In this document: positions 56,030-64,000 of the stretch, piece by piece
Layout of the letters: the number at the start of each line of letters is the position of its first letter
How positions within the stretch are numbered: the first letter of the stretch is position 1
Assembly: GCF_003076455.1 (NCBI RefSeq)
Contig: NZ_CP020918.1
Location: 1,674,001-1,738,000, forward strand
Direction of reading: 5' to 3'
DNA: 64,000 nucleotides
Source: Flavobacterium faecale
Lineage (GTDB): Bacteria > Bacteroidota > Bacteroidia > Flavobacteriales > Flavobacteriaceae
The notes under the pieces: generated by a model
Seen by the model: the letters and a program-made list of their open reading frames with translations, nothing else
Told to the model about the DNA's origin: nothing
Databases searched by the model: none
Made by a program: the position numbers and the translations under genes

Positions 56030-56212
56030 ATGGCTAAATTATTAGTAAAACAAGTTAGAAGTAAAATCAACTGTCCCCTTTCTCAAAAAAGAGGATTAGA
56101 AGCTTTAGGTCTACGTAAAATGGGTCAGGTTGTAGAACATGATTCAAACCCTGCAATCCTTGGGATGATAAACAAAGTTAAACACTTAGTTTCTGTCGAA
56201 GAAACTAAATAA
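56030..56212 (+). CDS. rpmD: 50S ribosomal protein L30 (uL30)
   Basis: 60 residues. [20 protein letters not shown] and [20 protein letters not shown] fit the short bacterial L30. Twelve bp after rpsE and eleven before rplO. Confidence 0.97.
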   Translation: MAKLLVKQVRSKINCPLSQKRGLEALGLRKMGQVVEHDSNPAILGMINKVKHLVSVEETK

Positions 56213-56223
56213 CAAATACTGTT

Positions 56224-56676
56224 ATGAATTTAAGTAACTTACAACCAGCTGAAGGGTCAACGCACAATCAAAATAAAAGATTAGGTAGAGGAGAAGGTTC
56301 TGGAAAAGGTGGTACTTCTGCAAGAGGTCACAAAGGAGCAAAATCTCGTTCTGGATATTCAAAAAAGATTGGTTTTGAAGGAGGGCAAATGCCACTTCAA
56401 AGACGTGTGCCTAAGTTTGGTTTCACAAACATCAACCGTAAAGAATACGAAGGTGTTAATTTAGATACTCTTCAATTGTTAGTAGATAATGGTGTAATTA
56501 CAGATGCTGTCGATATGACAACTTATGTAAGTAATCGTTTGGCTACTAAGAATGAAATCGTTAAGATTTTAGGAAGAGGAGAATTGAAAGCAAAATTAAA
56601 AGTAACTGCTCACAAATTTACTGCTACTGCAAAAGCTGCTATTGAAGCTGCTGGTGGAGAAGCTGTAACAATATAA
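56224..56676 (+). CDS. rplO: 50S ribosomal protein L15 (uL15)
   Basis: 150 residues. Late assembly protein. Gly/Arg-rich N-terminus (KRLGRGEGSGKGGTSARGHK) and GFEGGQMPLQRRVPKFGF are diagnostic. Fourteen bp upstream of secY. Confidence 0.98.
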   Translation: MNLSNLQPAEGSTHNQNKRLGRGEGSGKGGTSARGHKGAKSRSGYSKKIGFEGGQMPLQRRVPKFGFTNINRKEYEGVNLDTLQLLVDNGVITDAVDMTTYVSNRLATKNEIVKILGRGELKAKLKVTAHKFTATAKAAIEAAGGEAVTI

Positions 56677-56690
56677 TTTTTCAAATAAGT

Positions 56691-58037
56691 ATGAAGAAAT
56701 TTATTGAATCAATTAGTAATGTTTGGAAAATTGAAGAACTAAAGAACAGAATCTTAATCACATTAGGTTTGCTTTTGGTTTATCGTTTTGGAGCTCAAGT
56801 AACACTTCCTGGAATCGATGCGACACAGTTGGCAAATCTAGCTGGTCAAACTAAGGAAGGGATTGGTTCAATTCTTGACATGTTTACTGGAGGTGCATTT
56901 TCTCAGGCTTCAGTTTTTGCCTTAGGAATTATGCCTTACATTTCGGCATCAATCGTAGTTCAGCTTATGGGAATAGCTATTCCTTATTTGCAAAAACTCC
57001 AGAGTGATGGTGAAAGCGGTAGAAAAAAGATTAATCAAATTACACGTTGGTTGACTATCGTTATTACGTTAGTTCAAGGACCAACGTATATTTATAATCT
57101 TTATAGAACTTTACCTGGTAGTGCATTTTTATTAGGATTTAATTCTTTTGAATTCTTATTTTCTTCAGTTGTTATTTTAGTTACAGGGACAATTTTTGCC
57201 ATGTGGTTAGGAGAGAAGATAACTGATAAAGGAATTGGGAATGGAATTTCACTTTTAATTATGGTGGGTATTCTAGCAAGATTTCCTCAAGCATTTATTC
57301 AAGAATTTACAACAAGAGTAACTAACAATAATGGTGGACCAATGTTATTGGTAATCGAAATCATTATTTGGTTGTTAGTTATTATTGCTTGTGTTTTATT
57401 GACAATGGCAATACGAAAAATACCAGTTCAGTACGCTCGTCGTACTGCTTCAGGAGAATTTGAGCAAGATAGTCTTGGTGGTAATAGACAATGGATTCCT
57501 TTAAAGCTTAATGCTTCAGGAGTTATGCCTATTATCTTCGCTCAGGCTATTATGTTTGTTCCTGCTGCAGTTGCTGGTTTGTCTAAATCAGATGCATCAC
57601 AAAGTATTGTTGGCGCTTTTAGTAATATGTTCGGTTTTTGGTATAATTTTGTTTTTGCAACTTTAATTGTTGTATTTACATATTTCTATACTGCGATTAC
57701 CGTTCCTACTAATAAGATGTCGGACGATTTAAAACGAAGTGGTGGTTTTATTCCAGGTGTTAGACCGGGAGCTGAAACTTCAGATTTTTTAGATAAAGTA
57801 ATGTCTTTAATTACTTTTCCAGGATCTTTATTTCTTGCGTTGATAGCTGTGTTCCCGGCTATTGTTGTAAGTGTTATGGATGTTCAACAATCTTGGGCGA
57901 TGTTTTTTGGAGGTACCTCTTTGATAATTATGGTTGGTGTTGCGATTGATACAATACAGCAAATCAATTCATATTTGTTAAATAAACATTATGATGGATT
58001 AATGAAGACTGGTAAAAACAGGAAAGCAGTAGCTTAA
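56691..58037 (+). CDS. secY: Preprotein translocase subunit SecY
   Basis: 448 residues with about ten membrane segments; the channel of the Sec translocon with SecE and SecG. The first segment reads [41 protein letters not shown] and [12 protein letters not shown] are family signatures, and the C-terminal tail is Lys-rich. In the spc set as usual, but directly followed by infA with no adk or map between them. Confidence 0.98.
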   Translation: MKKFIESISNVWKIEELKNRILITLGLLLVYRFGAQVTLPGIDATQLANLAGQTKEGIGSILDMFTGGAFSQASVFALGIMPYISASIVVQLMGIAIPYLQKLQSDGESGRKKINQITRWLTIVITLVQGPTYIYNLYRTLPGSAFLLGFNSFEFLFSSVVILVTGTIFAMWLGEKITDKGIGNGISLLIMVGILARFPQAFIQEFTTRVTNNNGGPMLLVIEIIIWLLVIIACVLLTMAIRKIPVQYARRTASGEFEQDSLGGNRQWIPLKLNASGVMPIIFAQAIMFVPAAVAGLSKSDASQSIVGAFSNMFGFWYNFVFATLIVVFTYFYTAITVPTNKMSDDLKRSGGFIPGVRPGAETSDFLDKVMSLITFPGSLFLALIAVFPAIVVSVMDVQQSWAMFFGGTSLIIMVGVAIDTIQQINSYLLNKHYDGLMKTGKNRKAVA

Positions 58038-58041
58038 TTTT

Positions 58042-58257
58042 ATGGCAAAACAATCAGCAATAGAACAAGACGGTTCAATCATTGAAGCATTATCAAATGC
58101 GATGTTCCGTGTAGAGTTAGAAAATGGACATGTGGTAATTGCTCATATATCTGGAAAGATGCGTATGCATTATATCAAATTATTACCTGGTGATAAAGTG
58201 AAACTAGAAATGAGTCCTTACGATTTGTCTAAAGCAAGAATTACTTATAGATATTAA
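58042..58257 (+). CDS. infA: Translation initiation factor IF-1
   Basis: 71-residue OB-fold factor that blocks the A site during initiation. [20 protein letters not shown] and [20 protein letters not shown] are diagnostic. Only 4 bp after secY. Confidence 0.98.
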   Translation: MAKQSAIEQDGSIIEALSNAMFRVELENGHVVIAHISGKMRMHYIKLLPGDKVKLEMSPYDLSKARITYRY

Positions 58258-58268
58258 AAGAATTCACA

Positions 58269-58385
58269 ATGAAAGTAAGAGCATCAGTAAAAAAGAGAAG
58301 TGCCGAGTGCATTATCGTACGTAGAAAAGGAAGATTATACGTAATAAACAAAAAGAATCCTAGATTTAAACAAAGACAAGGATAA
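58269..58385 (+). CDS. rpmJ: 50S ribosomal protein L36 (bL36), zinc-free form
   Basis: 38 residues, ATG 58269 to TAA 58383-58385. Begins [20 protein letters not shown] and ends with [12 protein letters not shown]. It has only one Cys and lacks the C-x2-C zinc ribbon, matching the C-minus type. Last-assembled small protein near the L16 region. Eleven bp after infA, two bp before rpsM. Confidence 0.97.
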
Positions 58386-58387
58386 TT

Positions 58388-58762
58388 ATGGCAAGAATAG
58401 CAGGGGTAGATATCCCAAAAAACAAGAGAGGTGTTATAGCACTTACCTACATCTTTGGATTAGGAAAAAGTAGAGCTATTGAGATTTTAGAAAAAGCTCA
58501 AGTAAGCCAAGATAAGAAAGTTCAAGATTGGAATGACGAAGAGATCGGAGCAATTCGTGAAGCTGTTGGAGTTTACAAAATTGAAGGTGAATTACGTTCT
58601 GAAGTTTCTTTAAACATCAAACGTTTAATGGATATTGGATGTTACAGAGGTATTCGTCATAGAACTGGTCTTCCGTTAAGAGGACAAAGAACTAAGAATA
58701 ACTCTAGAACTAGAAAAGGTAAAAGAAAAACTGTTGCAAACAAGAAAAAAGCAACTAAATAA
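58388..58762 (+). CDS. rpsM: 30S ribosomal protein S13 (uS13)
   Basis: 124 residues. [20 protein letters not shown], the [20 protein letters not shown] block and a basic tail. Contacts L5 and tRNA. First gene of the alpha set, two bp after rpmJ. Confidence 0.98.
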   Translation: MARIAGVDIPKNKRGVIALTYIFGLGKSRAIEILEKAQVSQDKKVQDWNDEEIGAIREAVGVYKIEGELRSEVSLNIKRLMDIGCYRGIRHRTGLPLRGQRTKNNSRTRKGKRKTVANKKKATK

Positions 58763-58770
58763 TAAGTAAT

Positions 58771-59154
58771 ATGGCTAAAGCAACTGCAAAAAAACGTAAA
58801 GTTATCGTTGAATCAACGGGTGAAGCTCATATTTCTGCTACCTTCAATAACATCATCATTTCTTTGACAAACAAAAAAGGTGAAGTTATTTCTTGGTCTT
58901 CAGCTGGTAAAATGGGTTTTAGAGGTTCTAAAAAGAATACTCCATACGCAGCCCAAATGGCAGCAGAAGATTGTAGTAAAGTAGCTCTTGAGGCTGGATT
59001 GAAAAAAGTGAAAGTTTATGTTAAAGGGCCAGGAAACGGACGTGAGTCTGCTATCCGTTCTTTGCATAACGGTGGAATTGAAGTTACAGAGATTATCGAT
59101 GTTACTCCAATGCCTCACAATGGATGTCGTCCTCCTAAAAGACGTAGAGTTTAA
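58771..59154 (+). CDS. rpsK: 30S ribosomal protein S11 (uS11)
   Basis: 127 residues. Platform protein. [40 protein letters not shown] and [18 protein letters not shown] are diagnostic. Followed by a 92-bp gap with a long hairpin. Confidence 0.98.
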   Translation: MAKATAKKRKVIVESTGEAHISATFNNIIISLTNKKGEVISWSSAGKMGFRGSKKNTPYAAQMAAEDCSKVALEAGLKKVKVYVKGPGNGRESAIRSLHNGGIEVTEIIDVTPMPHNGCRPPKRRRV

Positions 59155-59175
59155 ATAATAATAATTAAGTATAAC

Positions 59176-59230
59176 AAAGTAGAACTAACGATTATCGAAG
59201 GATATGACCTGAATTCATAATCTCTACTTT
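59176..59230 (+). promoter_or_regulatory. Structured leader before rpsD
   Basis: Outer stem AAAGTAGA (59176-59183) with TCTACTTT (59223-59230), 8 bp perfect. Inner stem GATTAT (59190-59195) with ATAATC (59217-59222), 6 bp perfect. A 6-nt bulge lies on the 5' side, and the apical part can add GAA/TTC and AGG/CCT pairs. It ends 16 nt before the rpsD ATG. A S4-binding autoregulatory RNA is a natural inference, since S4 is the usual regulator of this gene set. Confidence 0.6.
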
Positions 59231-59246
59231 AAAAAAATTAACAGAA

Positions 59247-59852
59247 ATGGCAAGATATACTGGTCCAAAAACTAGAATTGCTCGTAAATTTGGCGAGGCA
59301 ATTTTCGGAGACGATAAAGCTTTCGAAAAAAGAAATTACCCTCCTGGGCAACACGGGATGGCTAAGAAAAGAGGTAAAAAATCTGAATATGCTATCCAGT
59401 TGATGGAAAAGCAAAAAGCTAAATATTCTTACGGGATTTTAGAAAAACAATTCAGAGGTTTATTTAAAAAAGCATCTGCTACTAAAGGTGTTACAGGTGA
59501 AGTTCTTTTACAATTGTGTGAGGCAAGATTGGATAACGTTGTTTTTAGAATGGGCGTAGCTCCTTCTAGAAGAGGTGCTAGACAATTAGTTTCTCACAGA
59601 CACATCACTGTTAACGGTGAAGTTGTAAATATTCCATCTTATCACTTAAAGCCAGGTGATAAAGTTGCAGTTCGTGAAAAATCTAAGTCATTAGAGGCTA
59701 TCGAACGTTCTTTGTCTAATTCAAGTCATGTTTATGAATGGATTACTTGGAATAATGACGTTAAAGAAGGTACTTTTGTTACTGTACCTGCTAGACTTCA
59801 AATTCCAGAAAACATTAAAGAACAATTAATCGTAGAGTTGTACAACAAATAA
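59247..59852 (+). CDS. rpsD: 30S ribosomal protein S4 (uS4)
   Basis: 201 residues. Primary 16S binder and, in other bacteria, translational repressor of the alpha operon. [21 protein letters not shown]4 RNA-binding domain [20 protein letters not shown]. No N-terminal Cys cluster, so no zinc. It is preceded by a structured 92-bp gap. Confidence 0.98.
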   Translation: MARYTGPKTRIARKFGEAIFGDDKAFEKRNYPPGQHGMAKKRGKKSEYAIQLMEKQKAKYSYGILEKQFRGLFKKASATKGVTGEVLLQLCEARLDNVVFRMGVAPSRRGARQLVSHRHITVNGEVVNIPSYHLKPGDKVAVREKSKSLEAIERSLSNSSHVYEWITWNNDVKEGTFVTVPARLQIPENIKEQLIVELYNK

Positions 59853-59873
59853 TAATTGACTTAGTCGAAATTT

Positions 59874-60866
59874 ATGGCAATATTTAATTTTCAGAAGCCC
59901 GATAAAGTTATCATGATCGATTCAACCGATTTTGAAGGTAAGTTTGAATTCAGACCTTTAGAACCTGGTTACGGATTGACTGTTGGTAATGCACTTAGAA
60001 GAGTTTTGCTTTCAGCATTAGAAGGTTATGCAATTACATCTGTCCGCATAGAGGGTGTAGATCATGAGTTTTCTACTATCTCAGGAGTTGTTGAAGATGT
60101 TACCGAAATCATTCTTAATCTAAAACAAGTACGTTTCAAACGTCAAATTGAAGATATAGATAATGAATCAGTTAGTATTTCTGTTACTGGTAAAGATCAG
60201 TTAACAGCTGGTGATTTTCAAAAATTTATCTCAGGTTTCCAAGTTTTGAATCCAGAACTAGTAATCTGTAACTTAGATAGTAAAATCAAACTAAACCTAG
60301 ATTTAACAATCGAAAAAGGTAGAGGATATGTTCCTGCTGAGGAGAACAAAAAACAAAACGCTGCAATTGGTACCATTTTTACAGATTCAATCTTTACTCC
60401 AGTAAAGAATGTAAAATATGCAATTGAAAACTTCCGTGTTGAGCAAAAAACAGATTACGAGAAATTAGTTTTTGAAATTAAAACTGATGGATCAATTAAT
60501 CCTAAAGATGCTCTTACTGAGGCTGCAAAAGTTTTAATTCACCATTTCATGTTATTCTCTGACGAAAGAATTACACTCGAGGCTGACGAAATTGCGCAAA
60601 CAGAATCTTATGATGAGGAATCATTACACATGAGACAATTGCTTAAAACTAAGCTTGTTGATATGGATTTATCTGTGAGAGCATTAAACTGCTTGAAAGC
60701 GGCTGAAGTTGATACACTTGGTGATTTAGTATCGTTCAATAAAAATGACCTAATGAAATTCCGTAATTTTGGTAAAAAATCTTTAACAGAACTTGATGAA
60801 CTTGTTGCTGTGAAGAATTTAACTTTCGGTATGGACTTAGCGAAATACAAACTAGATAAAGAATAA
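59874..60866 (+). CDS. rpoA: DNA-directed RNA polymerase alpha subunit
   Basis: 330 residues. N-terminal dimerisation domain ([20 protein letters not shown], about 33-52), linker after about 235, and C-terminal domain with [20 protein letters not shown] and [16 protein letters not shown], which contacts DNA and activators. Twenty-one bp after rpsD. The 62-bp gap to rplQ contains a hairpin. Confidence 0.98.
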   Translation: MAIFNFQKPDKVIMIDSTDFEGKFEFRPLEPGYGLTVGNALRRVLLSALEGYAITSVRIEGVDHEFSTISGVVEDVTEIILNLKQVRFKRQIEDIDNESVSISVTGKDQLTAGDFQKFISGFQVLNPELVICNLDSKIKLNLDLTIEKGRGYVPAEENKKQNAAIGTIFTDSIFTPVKNVKYAIENFRVEQKTDYEKLVFEIKTDGSINPKDALTEAAKVLIHHFMLFSDERITLEADEIAQTESYDEESLHMRQLLKTKLVDMDLSVRALNCLKAAEVDTLGDLVSFNKNDLMKFRNFGKKSLTELDELVAVKNLTFGMDLAKYKLDKE

Positions 60867-60870
60867 ATTA

Positions 60871-60910
60871 CTCATATTTTGCTCTCCATAGAGGATAGTA
60901 GCAAGATGAG
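60871..60910 (+). promoter_or_regulatory. Hairpin between rpoA and rplQ
   Basis: Stacked stems CTCAT/ATGAG (60871-60875 with 60906-60910), TTGCT/AGCAA (60879-60883 with 60900-60904) and CTC/GAG (60884-60886 with 60891-60893), with small internal loops. It lies 18 nt before the rplQ ATG and has no following U run, so an intrinsic terminator is unlikely; leader or processing site is possible. Confidence 0.4.
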
Positions 60911-60928
60911 GGTTTAAAAAAACACGTC

Positions 60929-61423
60929 ATGAGACACGGAAAAAAATTCAATCACTTAAGCAGACAGACAGCACATAGAAAATCTATGTTAGCTAATATG
61001 GCTTGTTCTCTTATTGAGCACAAACGTATTAATACTACTGTTGCTAAAGCAAAAGCGCTTAAACAATTTGTTGAGCCTTTAATAACAAAATCTAAAGATG
61101 ATACTACGCACAATCGTCGTATTGTTTTTGCTTACTTACGTAGCAAATATGCTGTAACTGATTTATTCAGAGATGTAGCTGCTAAAGTTGGTGACCGTCC
61201 AGGTGGATACACACGTATCATTAAAGTTGGAAATCGTTTAGGAGATAATGCTGATATGGCAATGATCGAATTAGTGGATTTCAATGAGATCTACAACGGT
61301 GGTAAAAAAGAAGTTAAAAAAGCAAAAAGCCGTCGTGGTGGAAAAGCCAAAAAAGCAGATGAGGCTACTGAAGCTCCAGTTGTTGAAGCTGATTCAGAAT
61401 CGACTACTGATGCTGCTGAATAA
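60929..61423 (+). CDS. rplQ: 50S ribosomal protein L17 (bL17) with long acidic-basic tail
   Basis: 164 residues, clearly longer than the roughly 127 of E. coli. The core ([59 protein letters not shown]) is standard. From about residue 125 there is a Lys-rich stretch ([20 protein letters not shown]) then an acidic Ala/Glu/Thr tail. Such tails occur in Bacteroidota L17. Last gene of the ribosomal run, followed by a strong terminator. Confidence 0.97.
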   Translation: MRHGKKFNHLSRQTAHRKSMLANMACSLIEHKRINTTVAKAKALKQFVEPLITKSKDDTTHNRRIVFAYLRSKYAVTDLFRDVAAKVGDRPGGYTRIIKVGNRLGDNADMAMIELVDFNEIYNGGKKEVKKAKSRRGGKAKKADEATEAPVVEADSESTTDAAE

Positions 61424-61451
61424 TTATGAAAGTAATAATTCAATAAGAATT

Positions 61452-61486
61452 AAGGATAAACTATTTATAGTTTATCCTTTTTTTTT
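61452..61486 (+). terminator. Terminator of the ribosomal operon
   Basis: Perfect 11-bp stem AAGGATAAACT (61452-61462) with AGTTTATCCTT (61469-61479), loop ATTTAT, followed by a run of T to 61486. It closes the run of genes from rpsL to rplQ. Confidence 0.93.
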
Positions 61487-61554
61487 GCCTATTTATGGGG
61501 GTTGAGTCCAGTTTTGTGCACATTCAGCATATTTTTTACAATAACATTCAAAAA

Positions 61555-61586
61555 TTTGTATCCATCATTTTAATGGGTTAAATTTG
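61555..61586 (+). promoter_or_regulatory. Promoter of carA
   Basis: TTTG (61555-61558), a 20-bp spacer, TAAATTTG (61579-61586). It lies after the rplQ terminator and about 67 nt before the carA ATG, so carA is transcribed separately from the ribosomal run. Confidence 0.75.
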
Positions 61587-61653
61587 CATAATATTTATCT
61601 ACAAATTAGTATAGTTGTACTGCAAGTGCAGACTATTTAAATTTAAATCAAGA

Positions 61654-62760
61654 ATGAAATATACAACAAGACAGAGCGCCATACTTTTATTAAGTGATGG
61701 TACAATTTTTCACGGAAAATCTATAGGTATTAGTGGAACTACTTTTGGTGAAGTGTGTTTTAATACCGGTATGACAGGTTATCAAGAGATTTTTACTGAC
61801 CCATCTTATTGTGGTCAGATTATGGTAGCTACTAATCCACATATTGGTAATTATGGTGTAAATGAGAAGGAGGTTGAATCATCTGGGATCAAAATTTCTG
61901 GTTTGGTTTGCAAGAATTTCAGTTTTAATTACTCACGTGAAGATGCTTCTGAAAGTTTAGAAGATTATTTTATCAAAGAAAATCTTATCTGTATATCAGA
62001 TGTAGATACTAGAGCATTAGTTAGCTATATCCGTGAAAATGGAGCTATGAATGCTGTTATAAGTACTGATGGTACATCGGTTGCTGACTTGAAAGAGGCA
62101 CTTAGTAATGTTCCTGATATGAAAGGTTTGGAGCTTGCTTCTAAGGTTTCTACGAAGGAAGCTTATTTTTATGGTGATGAAAATGCCAAATATAAAGTGT
62201 CCGCTTTAGATTTAGGTATCAAAACCAATATCTTGCGTAATTTGGCCAAAAGAGATTGTTATGTTAAAGTATTTCCTTATGATGCTTCGTATAGTGATTT
62301 AGCCTCCTTTAATCCTGATGGTTTCTTTTTGTCTAATGGCCCTGGTGATCCAGAACCTTTATCTGGCGCTATTGCTGTAGCTCAGGAAATCCTTGAAAAT
62401 AATAAACCTTTGTTTGGTATTTGCTTAGGTCACCAGATTATTGGTTTGGCCAATGGTATTTCGACCTATAAAATGTTCAATGGGCATAGAGGTATTAACC
62501 ATCCTGTTAAAAATGTGATCAGTGGTAAAGGCGAAATTACGTCTCAAAATCATGGATTCGCTGTTAATAAAGAGGAGTTAGAAAATCATCCTGATCTAGA
62601 GATCACGCATCTTCATTTGAATGATGGCACTGTTGCAGGTATGCGTTTGAAAAATAAAAATTGTTTTTCTGTTCAATATCATCCTGAAGCTAGTCCGGGA
62701 CCACATGATTCATCTTACTTGTTTGATCAATTTGTGGAAAACATTAAAAAAGTTAGTTAA
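61654..62760 (+). CDS. carA: Carbamoyl-phosphate synthase small subunit
   Basis: 368-residue glutaminase subunit that feeds ammonia to CarB for arginine and pyrimidine synthesis. N-terminal domain starts at MKYTTRQSAILLLSDG; I chose ATG 61654 because the upstream in-frame ATG (61615) adds residues not seen in the family. The class I amidotransferase triad is present: Cys in FGICLGHQ (about 257) and His/Glu in QYHPEASPGP (about 342-344). The carB partner is not adjacent; eno follows instead. Confidence 0.97.
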   Translation: MKYTTRQSAILLLSDGTIFHGKSIGISGTTFGEVCFNTGMTGYQEIFTDPSYCGQIMVATNPHIGNYGVNEKEVESSGIKISGLVCKNFSFNYSREDASESLEDYFIKENLICISDVDTRALVSYIRENGAMNAVISTDGTSVADLKEALSNVPDMKGLELASKVSTKEAYFYGDENAKYKVSALDLGIKTNILRNLAKRDCYVKVFPYDASYSDLASFNPDGFFLSNGPGDPEPLSGAIAVAQEILENNKPLFGICLGHQIIGLANGISTYKMFNGHRGINHPVKNVISGKGEITSQNHGFAVNKEELENHPDLEITHLHLNDGTVAGMRLKNKNCFSVQYHPEASPGPHDSSYLFDQFVENIKKVS

Positions 62761-62921
62761 AGATTAATAAATTTGAAATTTAATGTTGTGTTATTTTTTA
62801 TTGAGTCAAAATAGTTGTGTTTTTCTATAAAATACTTAGGTTGTTTTGTTTAAAAAGTAAAAGATATCGTTTTCGTTAATAACATTCATTTTTATTTACA
62901 TTATCATTAAAAAAGATAGAA

Positions 62922-62929
62922 TATATTTG
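62922..62929 (+). promoter_or_regulatory. -7 box of eno
   Basis: TATATTTG, an exact TAnnTTTG match, 27 nt before the eno ATG. The -33 region is AT-rich without a clear TTG. The 196-bp gap holds no terminator for carA that I can see. Confidence 0.55.
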
Positions 62930-62950
62930 TGTATTATAATTTAAAATTAA

Positions 62951-64000
<1,050 letters not shown>

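Overview
The window is a piece of a low-GC Bacteroidota chromosome, almost certainly a member of Flavobacteriaceae and probably Flavobacterium. The evidence is as follows. There are two SusC/SusD outer-membrane pairs. Secreted proteins have signal peptides of the 'FAQ' type. Promoter-like TAnnTTTG (-7) boxes, some with a TTG/TTTG about 20 bp upstream, stand in front of several operons. Start codons are preceded by A-rich stretches and not by a Shine-Dalgarno sequence. The S10-spc-alpha ribosomal cluster lacks adk and map, and its str part lacks tuf. No tRNA, rRNA, CRISPR array, insertion sequence or prophage was seen.

Layout. 1-3638: a SNF2-type helicase with two N-terminal SWIM zinc fingers (3' end outside the window). 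3782-9478: the purine genes purK and purE with an M3 metallopeptidase, all on the minus strand, with an AAA ATPase/HNH-like gene pair placed between purK and purE. 9587-13933: a small HEAT-like protein, then hpt, adk, a CNNM/CorC-type membrane protein and obgE. 14014-20746: a Uma2 nuclease-fold protein and a 2034-residue alpha-2-macroglobulin. 21058-29890: envelope and housekeeping genes (MurG-like glycosyltransferase, TPR protein, mpl, DUF1287 lipoprotein, radC, yjjG-type phosphatase, a secreted protein, rarA, rhomboid protease). 29937-42161: two SusC/SusD systems separated by rlmB; the second carries two extra lipoproteins. 42312-44012: a small Omp85-type barrel. 44193-61423: str, S10, spc and alpha ribosomal operons in one continuous run, with secY, infA, rpoA and the 38-codon rpmJ. 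61654-64000: carA and the start of eno.

How the parts work together. purK and purE carry out the two-step carboxylation of AIR in purine synthesis; hpt and adk serve purine salvage and nucleotide balance. The ribosomal block supplies most r-proteins plus the translocon and RNA polymerase alpha. The Sus loci, the Omp85 protein, the alpha-2-macroglobulin and several lipoproteins form an outer-membrane and periplasm layer for uptake and protection. The most accessory-looking piece is the ATPase-HNH pair (6365-8245). Its layout resembles Septu (PtuA-PtuB) anti-phage modules, it is visibly AT-richer than purK, it has its own candidate promoter box, and it splits a purine gene pair. Other signals worth following are a long two-part hairpin just ahead of rpsD, further hairpins in the few wide gaps of the ribosomal operon, a SusC-like signature peptide inside the alpha-2-macroglobulin, and structured intergenic repeats.
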